Source of the DNA: Myxococcales bacterium
GTDB taxonomy: Bacteria > Myxococcota > Myxococcia > Myxococcales > Anaeromyxobacteraceae
Assembly (NCBI GenBank): GCA_021806645.1
Contig: JAJZQX010000015.1
Coordinates: forward strand, 1 to 64,000
Reading direction: 5' to 3'
DNA length: 64,000 nt
Made by a program: the position numbers and the translations under genes. Shown here piece by piece: positions 27,100 through 36,036 of the stretch. Position 1 is the stretch's first letter. Each line of letters opens with the position of its first letter. The notes under the pieces were generated by a model. The model saw nothing but the letters and a program-made list of their open reading frames with translations. It ran no database searches and was not told where the DNA came from.

Positions 27100-29664
27100 A
27101 TGACGGAGCCGACCGTCCCGGGCGCCCTGCCGCCCCCCGAAGAGCCCGCTGCCCCGCCGCGGCTGGTGCTGACCGGCCTGCCGCCGCCACGCCCGCCCTG
27201 GCTGGTGGCGCTGCGCTGGGCTCTCTTCGCCGCCATCGTGCTCGTCAACACCGGCGTGGCGGTGGTCACCGTGGCCTGGTTCCACTTCGCCAAGGGGCTG
27301 CCGGACCTGCCGTCGATCGAGGGGTACCGGCCGCCCATCGTCACCGAGACCATCAGCGCCGACGGCCAGATCGCCGGCGAGTTCTTCGCCGAGCGGCGCA
27401 AGGTGGTCCCCTACGGCCGGATCCCGCGCACCCTGGTGCAGGCCTTCATCGCCTCCGAGGACCAGCGCTTCTTCGACCACGGCGGCATCGACTGGCGCGG
27501 CACGCTGCGCGCCGCCTTCACCACCTACGTCCTGCACCGGGGCGTCAAGGGCGGCTCGACCATCACGCAGCAGACCGCCAAGTCGATCCTGGTCTCCGCG
27601 GAGGGGTTCGAGGAGGGGACCAGGCGGAACCTGCGCCGCAAGATCCGCGAGCTGATCCTGGCCGCCCGGCTGGAGCGCCAGTTCACCAAGGAGCAGATCC
27701 TCTGGCTCTACCTGAACGGCGTCTACCTCGGCCACCACAGCTACGGCGTCCAGGCGGCCGCCGAGAACTACTACCGCAAGAACGTCGAGGAGCTGACGCT
27801 GCCCGAGGTGGCGCTGCTGGCCGGCCTGCCCCAGGCCCCCAGCCGCTACTCCCCCTTCGCCCACGCGGAGTCGGCTAGCGAGCGGCGCCGCTACGTGCTC
27901 CGCCGCATGTTCGAGGAGCGGTTCATCACCGCCGAGCAGCGGGACGGCGCCGAGGCGCAGGAGGTGAAGGTCTTCGGCCTCGACGACATCTTCCGCGAGA
28001 CCGCGCCGTTCTACGTCGAGCAGGTGCGCCGCCAGATCGTGGAGCGGTACGGCAACGACCGGCTGCTGCACGACGGGCTGCGGGTCGAGATGGCAATGGA
28101 CCTCGAGAAGCAGCGGGCCGCGCAGGCGGCCATGCTGAAGGGTCTCATGGAGGTGGACCACCGGCAGGGGTTCTACGGGCCGGTGGAGCACGTCGAGGGG
28201 GCGGCTCGCCTGGCCCTGCAGGCCAGGCTGGCCACGGCCTGGCCGGAGGGCTCGCTCGGGCTGGGCGACTACGCGGTCGGCATCGTCGAGCAGGTGGCCG
28301 AGAAGGTGGCGGTGGTGCAGGTGGGCGCGCAGCGAGGCCTGCTGCCGCTGGCCGGGATGCGCTGGGCCCGCAAGCCCAACCCGGAGGTCCACTTCGACGA
28401 CGGGCAGCTGAAGCGGATCACCGGCGTGCTCAGGCCGGGCGACGCGGTGCTGGTCCGGCGCGTCGAGCGCAAGGAGCTGGTCGAGCGGGAGGACAGGGAA
28501 CCAGGCCGCGTCCGGGAGCTGCCCGAGGCCGACATCCTGCTGTCGCTGGAGCAGGAGCCGAAGCTGCAGGGCGCGCTGGTCTCGATCGACCCGCACACCG
28601 GCGAGGCGGTGGCGCAGGTGGGCGGCTACGACTTCGAGGCCTCCGAGTTCAACCGCGCCTTCCAGGCCTGCCGGCAGCCCGGCTCGGCCTTCAAGCCGGT
28701 GGTCTACTCGGCCGCCATCGAGAAGCTCGACTGGACGCCGGCCACCATCCTCTCCGACGCCCCCATCGTCTTCCGCGACGACGACAACGCCTGGAAGCCG
28801 CAGAACTTCGGCCAGGACTTCAAGGGCGACGTCACGCTCCGCACCGCGCTGGTCAACTCGATGAACATCCCGGCGGTGAAGACCGCCGAGGCCCTCGCCG
28901 ACAAGCTGGGGTCCGACTTCCTCGGCCAGTGGGCGGCGCGGCTCGGCCTCACCACGCCGGTGAAGAAGGAGCTGGGGAGCGCGCTCGGCTCCTCCTGCGT
29001 CTCGCTCTGGGAGCTTACCGGCGTCTACGCCACCTTCGCGCGGCTCGGGGAGAAGCGGCCGGTCACCATGGTGAAGCGGGTGCTCGACCGGGAGGGGCGG
29101 ACGCTGGAGGACCGGACGCAGCCGCGCGACGCCTGGGTGCCGCTCTCCACGCGGCTGGGGGCGGCGGTGGCCGAGGTGACGCGGCCCAAGGTCCGCGTCA
29201 TGGAGGCGACCACCGCCTACACGCTGGCCAGCCTGCTCCACGAGGTGGCCACGGTCGGCACCGGCGCCGGGGCGGCCCGGCTCGGCAAGTGGGCCGCCGG
29301 CAAGACCGGCACCACCAACGACTCCTTCGACACCTGGTTCATGGGCTTCACCCGCGACCTGGCCTGCGGGGTCTGGCTCGGCTACGACCTCAACGTCACG
29401 CCGCTGGGCCGGGGCGAGACCGGCGGCCGGGCCTCGCTCCCCATCTGGCTCGACTACATGTCGGCGGCGCTGCGCGACCGCCCGCAGCCGGAGTTCGAGC
29501 CGCCCGCGGAGATGGTCATGGTCCGCATCGACCCGGAGACCGGCAAGCCGGCGGCCGAAGGGGCGCCCGGCGTGGTCGAGCCCTTCAAGCCCGGGACCGA
29601 ACCGGCGTCCGAAGGGGGCGAGGCCAGGAAGGCCATCGAGGTGCAGGACCTCTTCATGCAGTAG
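27100..29664 (+). CDS. mrcA: Class A penicillin-binding protein 1A
   Basis: A bifunctional peptidoglycan synthase with transglycosylase and transpeptidase activity, anchored in the inner membrane. The 854-residue protein has a proline-rich cytoplasmic start, a TM segment (WALFAAIVLVNTGVAVVTVAWF), a glycosyltransferase domain with EDQRFFDHGGIDW and GGSTITQQTAKSIL, then the transpeptidase domain with SXXK at GSAFKP, SXN at VNSMN and KTG at AGKTGTTN. ATG 27100 lies 12 bp after the pseudouridine synthase stop. The chemoreceptor follows 25 bp later. All three active-site motifs look intact. Confidence 0.95.
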   Translation: MTEPTVPGALPPPEEPAAPPRLVLTGLPPPRPPWLVALRWALFAAIVLVNTGVAVVTVAWFHFAKGLPDLPSIEGYRPPIVTETISADGQIAGEFFAERRKVVPYGRIPRTLVQAFIASEDQRFFDHGGIDWRGTLRAAFTTYVLHRGVKGGSTITQQTAKSILVSAEGFEEGTRRNLRRKIRELILAARLERQFTKEQILWLYLNGVYLGHHSYGVQAAAENYYRKNVEELTLPEVALLAGLPQAPSRYSPFAHAESASERRRYVLRRMFEERFITAEQRDGAEAQEVKVFGLDDIFRETAPFYVEQVRRQIVERYGNDRLLHDGLRVEMAMDLEKQRAAQAAMLKGLMEVDHRQGFYGPVEHVEGAARLALQARLATAWPEGSLGLGDYAVGIVEQVAEKVAVVQVGAQRGLLPLAGMRWARKPNPEVHFDDGQLKRITGVLRPGDAVLVRRVERKELVEREDREPGRVRELPEADILLSLEQEPKLQGALVSIDPHTGEAVAQVGGYDFEASEFNRAFQACRQPGSAFKPVVYSAAIEKLDWTPATILSDAPIVFRDDDNAWKPQNFGQDFKGDVTLRTALVNSMNIPAVKTAEALADKLGSDFLGQWAARLGLTTPVKKELGSALGSSCVSLWELTGVYATFARLGEKRPVTMVKRVLDREGRTLEDRTQPRDAWVPLSTRLGAAVAEVTRPKVRVMEATTAYTLASLLHEVATVGTGAGAARLGKWAAGKTGTTNDSFDTWFMGFTRDLACGVWLGYDLNVTPLGRGETGGRASLPIWLDYMSAALRDRPQPEFEPPAEMVMVRIDPETGKPAAEGAPGVVEPFKPGTEPASEGGEARKAIEVQDLFMQ

Positions 29665-29689
29665 GCCGTGCTAGGCTTGGTGGGACCGC

Positions 29690-31777
29690 ATGATGACCGT
29701 CCTGGCACGCCTCGGAGTGAAGCGGACCCTCTTCCTCGCCGTCGGCGTGGCGGTGGCGGCGGCGGGCACCCTCACGGCCTGGAGCATCAACCGCGTGGTG
29801 CTGGGCGCGCTGGAGGAGTCCCTGCTCCAGCAGGGCGAGAGCGACGCGCGCGTGTTCGCCAGCGAGCTGTCGGCGGGACTCGCCGCGGACAGCCAGGCGC
29901 TCATCGCCTCGCGGCTCGAGGAGCGGTTCGTCGAGGGGCAGGACGCCTACGTGGTGGTGGCCCGCGCCGACCTGACCGTCGCCGCCAAGCGGGTCGCGCG
30001 CAACCGCGCCGACACCACCGAGGAGATCCTGCAGGCCCACGCCCGCGCCGGGATGGCCCCCTTCTTCCGCGGCGACGGCCTGCTCCGCTTCACCGCCCCG
30101 GTGACCGTGGTGCAGCTCCGGGCCGACGGCTCCCACGAGGACAAGGTGGTGGGCCACGTGCTGCTCGGCCTGGCCTCCACGAGGCTCAACCAGCGGGTCG
30201 GCGAGGTGCGCCTGCTGGTGCTGGCGCTGCTGGGGGCCGGCGGTCTCCTGCTGATCACCCTGGTCTACCTCTTGACCGCGCGCCTGGTCCTGGCTCCGCT
30301 CGACAAGATGAGCGCGGTGGCCCGGCGCATGAGCGACTCCGACCTGACCGCCCGCGCCGAGCGCGGTGGCGAGGACGAGCTGGGCACGCTGGCCGACTCG
30401 CTCAACCGGATCGGCGAGAACCTGGCCGGGACGCTCGGGCGGGTCCAGACGGTGACCGGCGGCATCGCCGGGGTCATCGAGCGGATCGGCAAGACCGGTG
30501 CGGCGGTCTCGGCCGGGGCCGGCACCGTCTCGGCGCGCGCCGTCGACACCTCGTCGGCGATGGGCGAGATGATCGCCAGCCTGAAGGGGATCGCCGACAA
30601 CGTCGAGGTGCTGGCGGGAAGCGCCGAGGAGTCCTCCTCGTCGATCCTGGAGATGGCCGCCACCAACGACGTGGTGGCCGAGAACATCCAGGCCCTGGCC
30701 GCCTCGGTGCAGGAGACCACCGCCGCCATCGAGGAGATGACCTACTCGATCAAGGAGGTGGCCAAGAACATCGAGGACCTCTCGGCCACCACCGAGGAGA
30801 CCAGCTCCTCGATGAACGAGATGGACGTCTCCATCTCGCAGGTCGAGACCAACGCCAACGAGACCGCCCGGCTCTCCGAGCAGGCCCAGCGCGACGCCGA
30901 GATGGGGGCCGAGGCTCTCTCGCGCACGCTGCTGGGCATCGACAAGATCAAGGAGTCGTCGAAGGAGGCGGCCAGCGTCATCGAGGCGCTGGGGCGCAAG
31001 ATCTCCGCCATCGACAACATCCTCAACGTCATCGACGACGTGGCCGAGCAGACCAACCTGCTGGCGCTCAACGCCGCCATCCTGGCGGCCCAGTCGGGCG
31101 AGCACGGCAAGGGCTTCGCCGTGGTGGCCGACGAGATCAAGGACCTGGCCGAGCGGACCGGCGCCTCCACCAAGGAGATCTCCGAGCTGATCCGGGCCGT
31201 GCAGGAGCAGTCCAAGGCGGCGGTCACCGCAATGGACCGCGGCGTCCGCAACGTCGAGGAGGGGGTGCGGCTCGGCCAGGAGACCGAGACCGCGCTCAAG
31301 AAGATCGAGGCCTCGTCGCACCAGGCCACCCACATGGTCCGCGCCATCGCGAGCGCCACCATCGAGCAGGCGCGAGGGTCCAAGCAGGTGACCGCCTCCA
31401 TCATCCGCATCGCCGAGACGGTGCAGCAGATCGCCACCGCCACCGCCGAGCAGGCCCGTGGCTCCGAGCAGATCATGAAGAGCGCGGAGAAGATGAAGTC
31501 GATCACCAAGCACGTGGAGCGCTCGTCGCAGGAGCAGGCGCGCGGCTCCAAGCAGATCACCAAGGCCATCGAGTCGATCAGCGACATGGTCCACCACCTC
31601 AACCGGGCCCAGAAGGAGCAGACCCGGGGCTCCGAGGAGGTGATGGGTGCGGTGGTCCAGATCAAGCAGGTGGCCGACGCGCAGAACGTCTCGGCCCACG
31701 ACCTCGAGCAGGCCATCGCCGACCTGGCCGCCCAGGCCGAGGTGCTGCGCGGCGAGGTCCGGCGGTTCCGGCTATAG
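29690..31777 (+). CDS. Methyl-accepting chemotaxis protein
   Basis: A 695-residue chemoreceptor. It has a TM1 segment (TLFLAVGVAVAAAGTLTAW), a periplasmic ligand domain of about 140 residues, TM2 (LVLALLGAGGLLLITLVYLL), a HAMP domain, then a long cytoplasmic four-helix bundle. The hairpin tip is EQTNLLALNAAILAAQSGEH..GFAVVADEIKDLAERT, a variant of the usual AAIEAARAG. After the tip, EQ(A/T)RGS motifs repeat exactly every 28 residues four times. The signalling domain is unusually long on the C-terminal side. Start ATG 29690 is likely. No cheA/cheW genes are nearby. Confidence 0.93.
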   Translation: MMTVLARLGVKRTLFLAVGVAVAAAGTLTAWSINRVVLGALEESLLQQGESDARVFASELSAGLAADSQALIASRLEERFVEGQDAYVVVARADLTVAAKRVARNRADTTEEILQAHARAGMAPFFRGDGLLRFTAPVTVVQLRADGSHEDKVVGHVLLGLASTRLNQRVGEVRLLVLALLGAGGLLLITLVYLLTARLVLAPLDKMSAVARRMSDSDLTARAERGGEDELGTLADSLNRIGENLAGTLGRVQTVTGGIAGVIERIGKTGAAVSAGAGTVSARAVDTSSAMGEMIASLKGIADNVEVLAGSAEESSSSILEMAATNDVVAENIQALAASVQETTAAIEEMTYSIKEVAKNIEDLSATTEETSSSMNEMDVSISQVETNANETARLSEQAQRDAEMGAEALSRTLLGIDKIKESSKEAASVIEALGRKISAIDNILNVIDDVAEQTNLLALNAAILAAQSGEHGKGFAVVADEIKDLAERTGASTKEISELIRAVQEQSKAAVTAMDRGVRNVEEGVRLGQETETALKKIEASSHQATHMVRAIASATIEQARGSKQVTASIIRIAETVQQIATATAEQARGSEQIMKSAEKMKSITKHVERSSQEQARGSKQITKAIESISDMVHHLNRAQKEQTRGSEEVMGAVVQIKQVADAQNVSAHDLEQAIADLAAQAEVLRGEVRRFRL
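31364..31642 (+). repeat. 28-residue coiled-coil repeats in the chemoreceptor C-terminal helix
   Basis: Codons for EQ(A/T)RGS start at 31364, 31448, 31532 and 31616, exactly 84 bp apart. Each unit is 28 residues, four heptads. The repeats lie on the returning helix of the signalling bundle. Confidence 0.8.
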
Positions 31778-31814
31778 ATGGGCTGCTGTCCCCTCGTGAT
31801 ATAGACCGCCTCGC

Positions 31815-32195
31815 ATGTTCGGCCTCGGCTTCGGAGAGATCGTCATCGTCGCCATCCTGGCGCTGGTCCTGCTCGGCCCGGACCGGTTGCCCGGCGCGGC
31901 CAAGGCGCTCGGCAAGACCCTGCAGGATCTGAGGAAGGCGACCGACGGCCTGAAGGGCCAGCTCGAGGCCGAGATGTACTCGGTCGAGAAGGCGGTCAAG
32001 AAGGCCATCGACGGGACCGAGGCGCAGGCGCCTCCCATGGTGCCGCCGGTGGCAGCGGCCGCCGCGGCCCGGACCAGCGGACCGCCCCCGCCCGCCACGG
32101 TGGAGAACGTTCCTGGCCTCGACGCCGCGCTGATCGATCCCCTGGCGCCGCCCCAGCCGCCGGCGCCGCCCGCCGACCCGGCCAAGCCCACATGA
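31815..32195 (+). CDS. tatB: TatA/TatB-family twin-arginine translocase subunit (TatB-like)
   Basis: A 126-residue membrane protein of the Tat secretion system. The N-terminal helix MFGLGFGEIVIVAILALVLL carries Glu8 of TatB-like members, followed by GPDRLPGAAKALGK (the hinge Gly-Pro) and an amphipathic helix. The C-terminal half is Pro/Ala-rich. The start of tatC overlaps its stop by 4 bp, giving a TatBC operon. A separate TatA was not seen, so this protein may do double duty; that is inference. Confidence 0.85.
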   Translation: MFGLGFGEIVIVAILALVLLGPDRLPGAAKALGKTLQDLRKATDGLKGQLEAEMYSVEKAVKKAIDGTEAQAPPMVPPVAAAAAARTSGPPPPATVENVPGLDAALIDPLAPPQPPAPPADPAKPT

Positions 32196-32980
32196 GCGAG
32201 CCCGCCGAAGGCACCTCGGAGCCGAAGGCCGACGGCGAGGCCAAGCTCAGCTTCTGGGACCACCTGCGCGAGCTGCGCAAGCGGATCCTGCTCTCGCTCT
32301 ACGGCCTGCTGGCCGGGATGATCGTGGTCGGCTCCTTCGTGGAGCCGCTGGTGGACCTGCTCATGAAGCCGGTGCGGCTCGCGCTGCCACCGGGCTCGCA
32401 GAAGCTCATCTACACCAGCGCCATCGAGCCGATGATGGTCTACATCAAGGTGGCCATCTACGGTGGCGTCTTCGTGGTGGCGCCGTGGATCCTCTACCAG
32501 CTCTGGCAGTTCATCGCGCCCGGGCTCTACAAGAAGGAGAAGCGGGTGGTGGTCCCGTTCCTCTTCTGGGGCACGCTCCTCTTCTACGGCGGCGCCGCCT
32601 TCTGCTACTGGCTGGTCATGCCGGCCGCCTTCCCGGCCATGCTGGCCATCGCCAGCGACGCCTCGATGACGCCCATGCTCTCGATCAGCGAGCAGCTCGG
32701 GCTGGTGATGGCGATGCTGCTCGGCTTCGGCGTGGTCTTCGAGATGCCGGTCATCATCGCCTTCCTCGCCATGGTCGGCCTGGTCACCGCCGACTTCCTG
32801 GCCAAGTACCGCCGGCACGCCATCGTGGTCAACACGCTGCTGGCGGCCGTCATCACGCCCACCGGCGATCCGCTCAACCTGGCGCTGATGGCGGTGCCGC
32901 TCTGCCTCTTCTACGAGGTGGGCATCATCCTCGCCCGCATCCTCGGCAAGAGGGGCCCGGTCGCCATCGCCACCACCTGA
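32192..32980 (+). CDS. tatC: Sec-independent protein translocase TatC
   Basis: TatC is the core receptor of the twin-arginine translocase, recognising RR signal peptides. The 262-residue protein has six membrane helices. Family marks are the N-terminal FWDHLRELRKRIL, the MMVYIKVAIYGGVFV and APGLYKKEKR blocks, LFYGGAAFCYWLVMPAAFP and a conserved VVFEMPVIIAFLAM stretch. TatC uses conserved acidic residues, and Glu in FEMP is visible. Start ATG 32192 overlaps tatB's stop (ATGA). A small membrane ORF follows 6 bp after its stop. Confidence 0.94.
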   Translation: MSEPAEGTSEPKADGEAKLSFWDHLRELRKRILLSLYGLLAGMIVVGSFVEPLVDLLMKPVRLALPPGSQKLIYTSAIEPMMVYIKVAIYGGVFVVAPWILYQLWQFIAPGLYKKEKRVVVPFLFWGTLLFYGGAAFCYWLVMPAAFPAMLAIASDASMTPMLSISEQLGLVMAMLLGFGVVFEMPVIIAFLAMVGLVTADFLAKYRRHAIVVNTLLAAVITPTGDPLNLALMAVPLCLFYEVGIILARILGKRGPVAIATT

Positions 32981-32986
32981 GACGCC

Positions 32987-33142
32987 ATGCCGGCCTTTCA
33001 CGGCCTCGCCATCGGCTTCGCGCTGCTCATGCTGGTCCGGCACCTGCCGGCGGCGCTGAAGCGCCAGCCGGTGTCGGTCTTCACCTGCCTGCTGGCGCTG
33101 GCGGTGCTCGCCTTCGCCGTGAAGGGGCTGGCCGGCCACTGA
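32987..33142 (+). CDS. Small membrane protein of unknown function
   Basis: A 51-residue protein starting ATG 32987, 6 bp after tatC. It has two hydrophobic stretches, GLAIGFALLMLVRHLP and VFTCLLALAVLAFAVKGLAG, with short charged pieces between. It may span the membrane twice. Its position suggests co-transcription with tatBC. I do not recognise a family, and whether it is made cannot be shown from sequence. Confidence 0.5.
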   Translation: MPAFHGLAIGFALLMLVRHLPAALKRQPVSVFTCLLALAVLAFAVKGLAGH

Positions 33143-33224
33143 GGGGCGCGCCGGCCGTCTTCTTGCCCACCTCACATGGCGACGGTAGGTTGCCACCACG
33201 CCGGCTGCGGCAGGGAGGGCGACG

Positions 33225-33422
33225 ATGGTGGCGTTCACGGGCGTGAAGATCTTCTCGACGACCCTGGCGAGGGACCGCGAGGGCATGGGCGAACAGATCA
33301 CCCGCTGGCTCGACGGCCACCCCGGGCTGGAGGTCGTGGACCGGCAGGTGACCCAGAGCTCCGACAAGGAGTTCCACTGCCTGACCATCACCTTCTTCTA
33401 CCGGGAGAAGGACCAGGCCTGA
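33225..33422 (+). CDS. Small conserved-looking protein of unknown function
   Basis: A 65-residue protein starting ATG 33225. Segments such as FSTTLARDREGMGEQITRWL and VTQSSDKEFHCLTITFFYR match, in my memory, a small conserved protein of deltaproteobacteria of unknown role. One alpha helix is followed by a beta strand with a Cys. The next gene starts one base before its stop ends, so they are translationally coupled. A GGGAGGG site lies shortly upstream. Confidence 0.6.
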   Translation: MVAFTGVKIFSTTLARDREGMGEQITRWLDGHPGLEVVDRQVTQSSDKEFHCLTITFFYREKDQA

Positions 33423-34174
33423 TGGCGCGCGGCGGCGGCATGAAGCACGCCCTGACGCTGGGCGGACAGGTGCCGATGGCGGTCGGTGGCCTGCTGGCCG
33501 CCCTGCTCATCGCCACGCTCGCCGCCACCGTGGTTCCAGGCCTGGGCGGGTGGCTCGTCCTCGACGTCGAGGAGGGCTGGCGCCTGCTTCAGGCCTGGCG
33601 GTACGTCACCTGGCCCTTCGTCGAGAGCCCGCTCCCCGCCAGCCTGTTCACGCTCCTCTTCGCGGGGCTGCTGCTGGTCTGGCTCGGCCGGCTGCTCACC
33701 GTGGCCTGGGGCGAGGTCGTCTTCCTGCGCCGGGTCCTCCTCATCAGCGCCGGGGCCGGGGTGATCACCGCGCTGCTCCTGGCTCCCTTCGGCTGGGAGC
33801 TGCGCGTCCACGGCATCTGGCCGCTGGTCAACGCGCTGCTGGTCTGCTGGGGGCTGCTCTACCCGGACCAGCGGCTCAGCTGGTTCGGCGTGGTCGAGAT
33901 GCGTGGCCTGACCGTGGCCCGGATCATCGCCGTGGGCACACCGGCCTGGGCGCTGCTGCTCGGCCCGCCCGGCCTCGGCCCGCTGGAGCGGCTGGCCGCC
34001 TACCTGCCGAACCTGGCCGCGCTCCTGGTGGCCTGGCTCCTGGTCGGTGGGGGACCGCGGCGGGGCTGGCGCCGGCTCACCGGGCGCTGGCGTGAAACCA
34101 GGCTGCGCCGGGCACGGAGCCGCTTCGAGGTGGTCGATCCCGGGCCGCGGCCGCCGCGCGATTGGCTCAACTGA
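33422..34174 (+). CDS. Rhomboid-like membrane protein lacking the protease motif
   Basis: A 250-residue protein with about six hydrophobic segments. The stretch LLQAWRYVTWPFVESPLPASLFTLLFA strongly resembles the L1 loop and helix 2 of rhomboid family members (WR..T..F.H). A serine-protease motif (GxSG) and the catalytic His were not found, so it may be an inactive rhomboid-like protein. The C-terminal ~40 residues are basic and soluble. It is coupled to the 65-aa gene. Convergent to the next gene on the other strand. Confidence 0.6.
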   Translation: MARGGGMKHALTLGGQVPMAVGGLLAALLIATLAATVVPGLGGWLVLDVEEGWRLLQAWRYVTWPFVESPLPASLFTLLFAGLLLVWLGRLLTVAWGEVVFLRRVLLISAGAGVITALLLAPFGWELRVHGIWPLVNALLVCWGLLYPDQRLSWFGVVEMRGLTVARIIAVGTPAWALLLGPPGLGPLERLAAYLPNLAALLVAWLLVGGGPRRGWRRLTGRWRETRLRRARSRFEVVDPGPRPPRDWLN

Positions 34175-34195
34175 CGGTCAATCGGTCCAGGCCGC

Positions 34196-35908
34196 TCAGC
34201 TCACCGACACCTGCTTGACGGCCCCCTGGTAGACCCAGATCCGGCCGGTGTTGGTGCGGGTGTCGGCCGGGATCATGAAGAAGCCGGTCCCGCCCTCCTG
34301 GTAGTCGGGAGAGAACCCGGCCACCTGCCGCCCGTCGCGGAAGGCGACGCGCACCCGCTTTCCCTGCGGCACCGGCGGCTTCTCTCCCGGCGCCAGCATG
34401 AAGAAGATGGCCTTCACGCCGGTGGTCGCGACCGGACTGGCGGCCCCCGGGGCGTCCGCTTCGAGCTTCAGCTCGGTGGCCTCGAGGTCGGCGTTGGTGA
34501 GCGTGCCGCGCAGCACCTGGCCATCGAGGGTGTGGACCACCACGCGGTGGGCGCCGGCCACCACCGTGGCGCCGCCGGCCGGCACCGGCTCGATCTCGGT
34601 CGTGGGCGTGAGCGCCGGTCCGGTGGCCGTCGCGCCCCGGGCTGGTGCCACCTTCGCGGCGGCGGACACGGTCGGCGGCGGGGGCGCTGGAGCCGGAGCC
34701 GGCACGGGTGCCGGCGAGTCGAAGTCGAGCGGCGGCGAGTCATAGGCCGCGGCGATCTCGGGAGGCACGTCGATCTCCATCGACGCATCGAGATCGTCGA
34801 GGCTCACCGGCTCGGAGTCGGGTTCTTCCCTGGCGGGCGGCGGAGCGGGCGGCCGCTCCGGCCAGCCCGGCTCGGCCGGCAGCGCCTCGAAGATCGGTTC
34901 GGCCGGCGGCGCCTCCACGATCGGCTCCAGCACCTCTTCCGGCTCGAGCGAGCCGAGCGCGGCCTCGAGCGGTGGCTCGGCGCGGCGCGGCGCCGGGATC
35001 GGGACCGGCTCGAACGGCGTGGAGAGATCGAGCGCGGGGGCGCTCTCCCACCGCCCCGCCGGCACGGCCGACTCCGGGGCGGACCAGGGCGCGGCCAGGG
35101 GCGGGGTCGCCGGTTCGCCGAAGGAGCCACCCGAGGCCAGCTCGAAGCCGACGTCGAGCGCCCCCTCGGGCAGCCAGTTCGACGGCGCCTCTCCCAGGTC
35201 GAGTGGTGGGCCGCCGGGGAGGCTGTCTCCCTCCGGTCCGCCGTAGAAGGGCTCGCCCTCCGCGCCCGGCGCCGGCGGCTCGACCGGCGCACCTCTCGTG
35301 ACCGCCGCGTCCGGGGCGTCGTACTCGCCGAACTGGAGCGGTGGAAACTCGGAGGACTCAGGGGCCAGCTCGAAGGCCGGCGCCACCTCGCCCGCCGTGG
35401 CCGCCTCGGCGGCCCCCGCCGCGGTTCCGTCGCCGAGCGCCGACCAGTCGTAGGTGGCATTGGGGTCGTAGCCGGCCGCGATCCAGGCCGCCTCGTCGAA
35501 CGGCGCGTCGGGATCGTAGCCGGGCGCCTCGGGATTCCAGGCCTGCGGCCGGACCTCCTGGCCGAGCGAGGCGGGATCGAACATGGCGTCGGCCGGCGGC
35601 TCGGGCGCGAGGGTCGGCTCCGCCGGCACGTCCCGCGCGGCCGGGAACTTCGCGGTCGTCTCGGCGGCGGGAGGCGAGGGCGGCGCGTCGAGCGGCCGGC
35701 TCCGCAGGCCGGCCGGGAGCAGCGATTCGCGCAGCTGGGCGGCGGCCGCGGTGACGTCGAAGCCGCCACGCGCCGGGAGCGGCTGCTCGAAGCCGACCAG
35801 GTCGCGCAGCGCGGCATGGCGAGCCGTCTCGGCCGGCGTCAGCGAGCCGGCCTGCCGCTTCTGCTCGAGGAAGCGGAACTCCTGCATGACGCTGCGCGGA
35901 TCGGCCAT
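34196..35908 (-). CDS. Low-complexity Pro/Ala/Glu-rich protein with C-terminal DUF6982-like domain
   Basis: A 570-residue protein. The N-terminal ~40 residues form a helix (MQEFRFLEQKRQAGSLTPAETARHAALRDLVGF). A central region of about 400 residues is Pro/Ala/Glu-rich and probably disordered. The C-terminal ~115 residues form a small beta domain: VVVHTLDGQVLRGTLTNAD, TGVKAIFFML, RVRVAFRDGRQVAGFSPDY, IPADTRTNTGRIWVYQGAV. I associate this with DUF6982 or PilZ-like domains of Myxococcota; some bind small nucleotides, but no such motif is confirmed. ATG 35908 is chosen because the helix follows directly. Divergent from ygiQ. Confidence 0.7.
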   Translation of the reverse strand: MADPRSVMQEFRFLEQKRQAGSLTPAETARHAALRDLVGFEQPLPARGGFDVTAAAAQLRESLLPAGLRSRPLDAPPSPPAAETTAKFPAARDVPAEPTLAPEPPADAMFDPASLGQEVRPQAWNPEAPGYDPDAPFDEAAWIAAGYDPNATYDWSALGDGTAAGAAEAATAGEVAPAFELAPESSEFPPLQFGEYDAPDAAVTRGAPVEPPAPGAEGEPFYGGPEGDSLPGGPPLDLGEAPSNWLPEGALDVGFELASGGSFGEPATPPLAAPWSAPESAVPAGRWESAPALDLSTPFEPVPIPAPRRAEPPLEAALGSLEPEEVLEPIVEAPPAEPIFEALPAEPGWPERPPAPPPAREEPDSEPVSLDDLDASMEIDVPPEIAAAYDSPPLDFDSPAPVPAPAPAPPPPTVSAAAKVAPARGATATGPALTPTTEIEPVPAGGATVVAGAHRVVVHTLDGQVLRGTLTNADLEATELKLEADAPGAASPVATTGVKAIFFMLAPGEKPPVPQGKRVRVAFRDGRQVAGFSPDYQEGGTGFFMIPADTRTNTGRIWVYQGAVKQVSVS

Positions 35909-36036
35909 GGGCTCTCGTGGAGGATCGGGCGGCTGAGGTCCGCCCGCATCCCGGGCCGGGATGATACCCCGGCCCCGTAGGGGTGGAGAAGCTGGCTTGC
36001 ATTCCGGGCATGCCAACGAGCATGAATGGGCCGCCC

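Noticed and set aside
25051-29241. Minus-strand open frame of about 1400 codons
   Set aside because: It is opposite to the nuclease, RluA and PBP1A genes and has no domain; the plus-strand genes have clear motifs.
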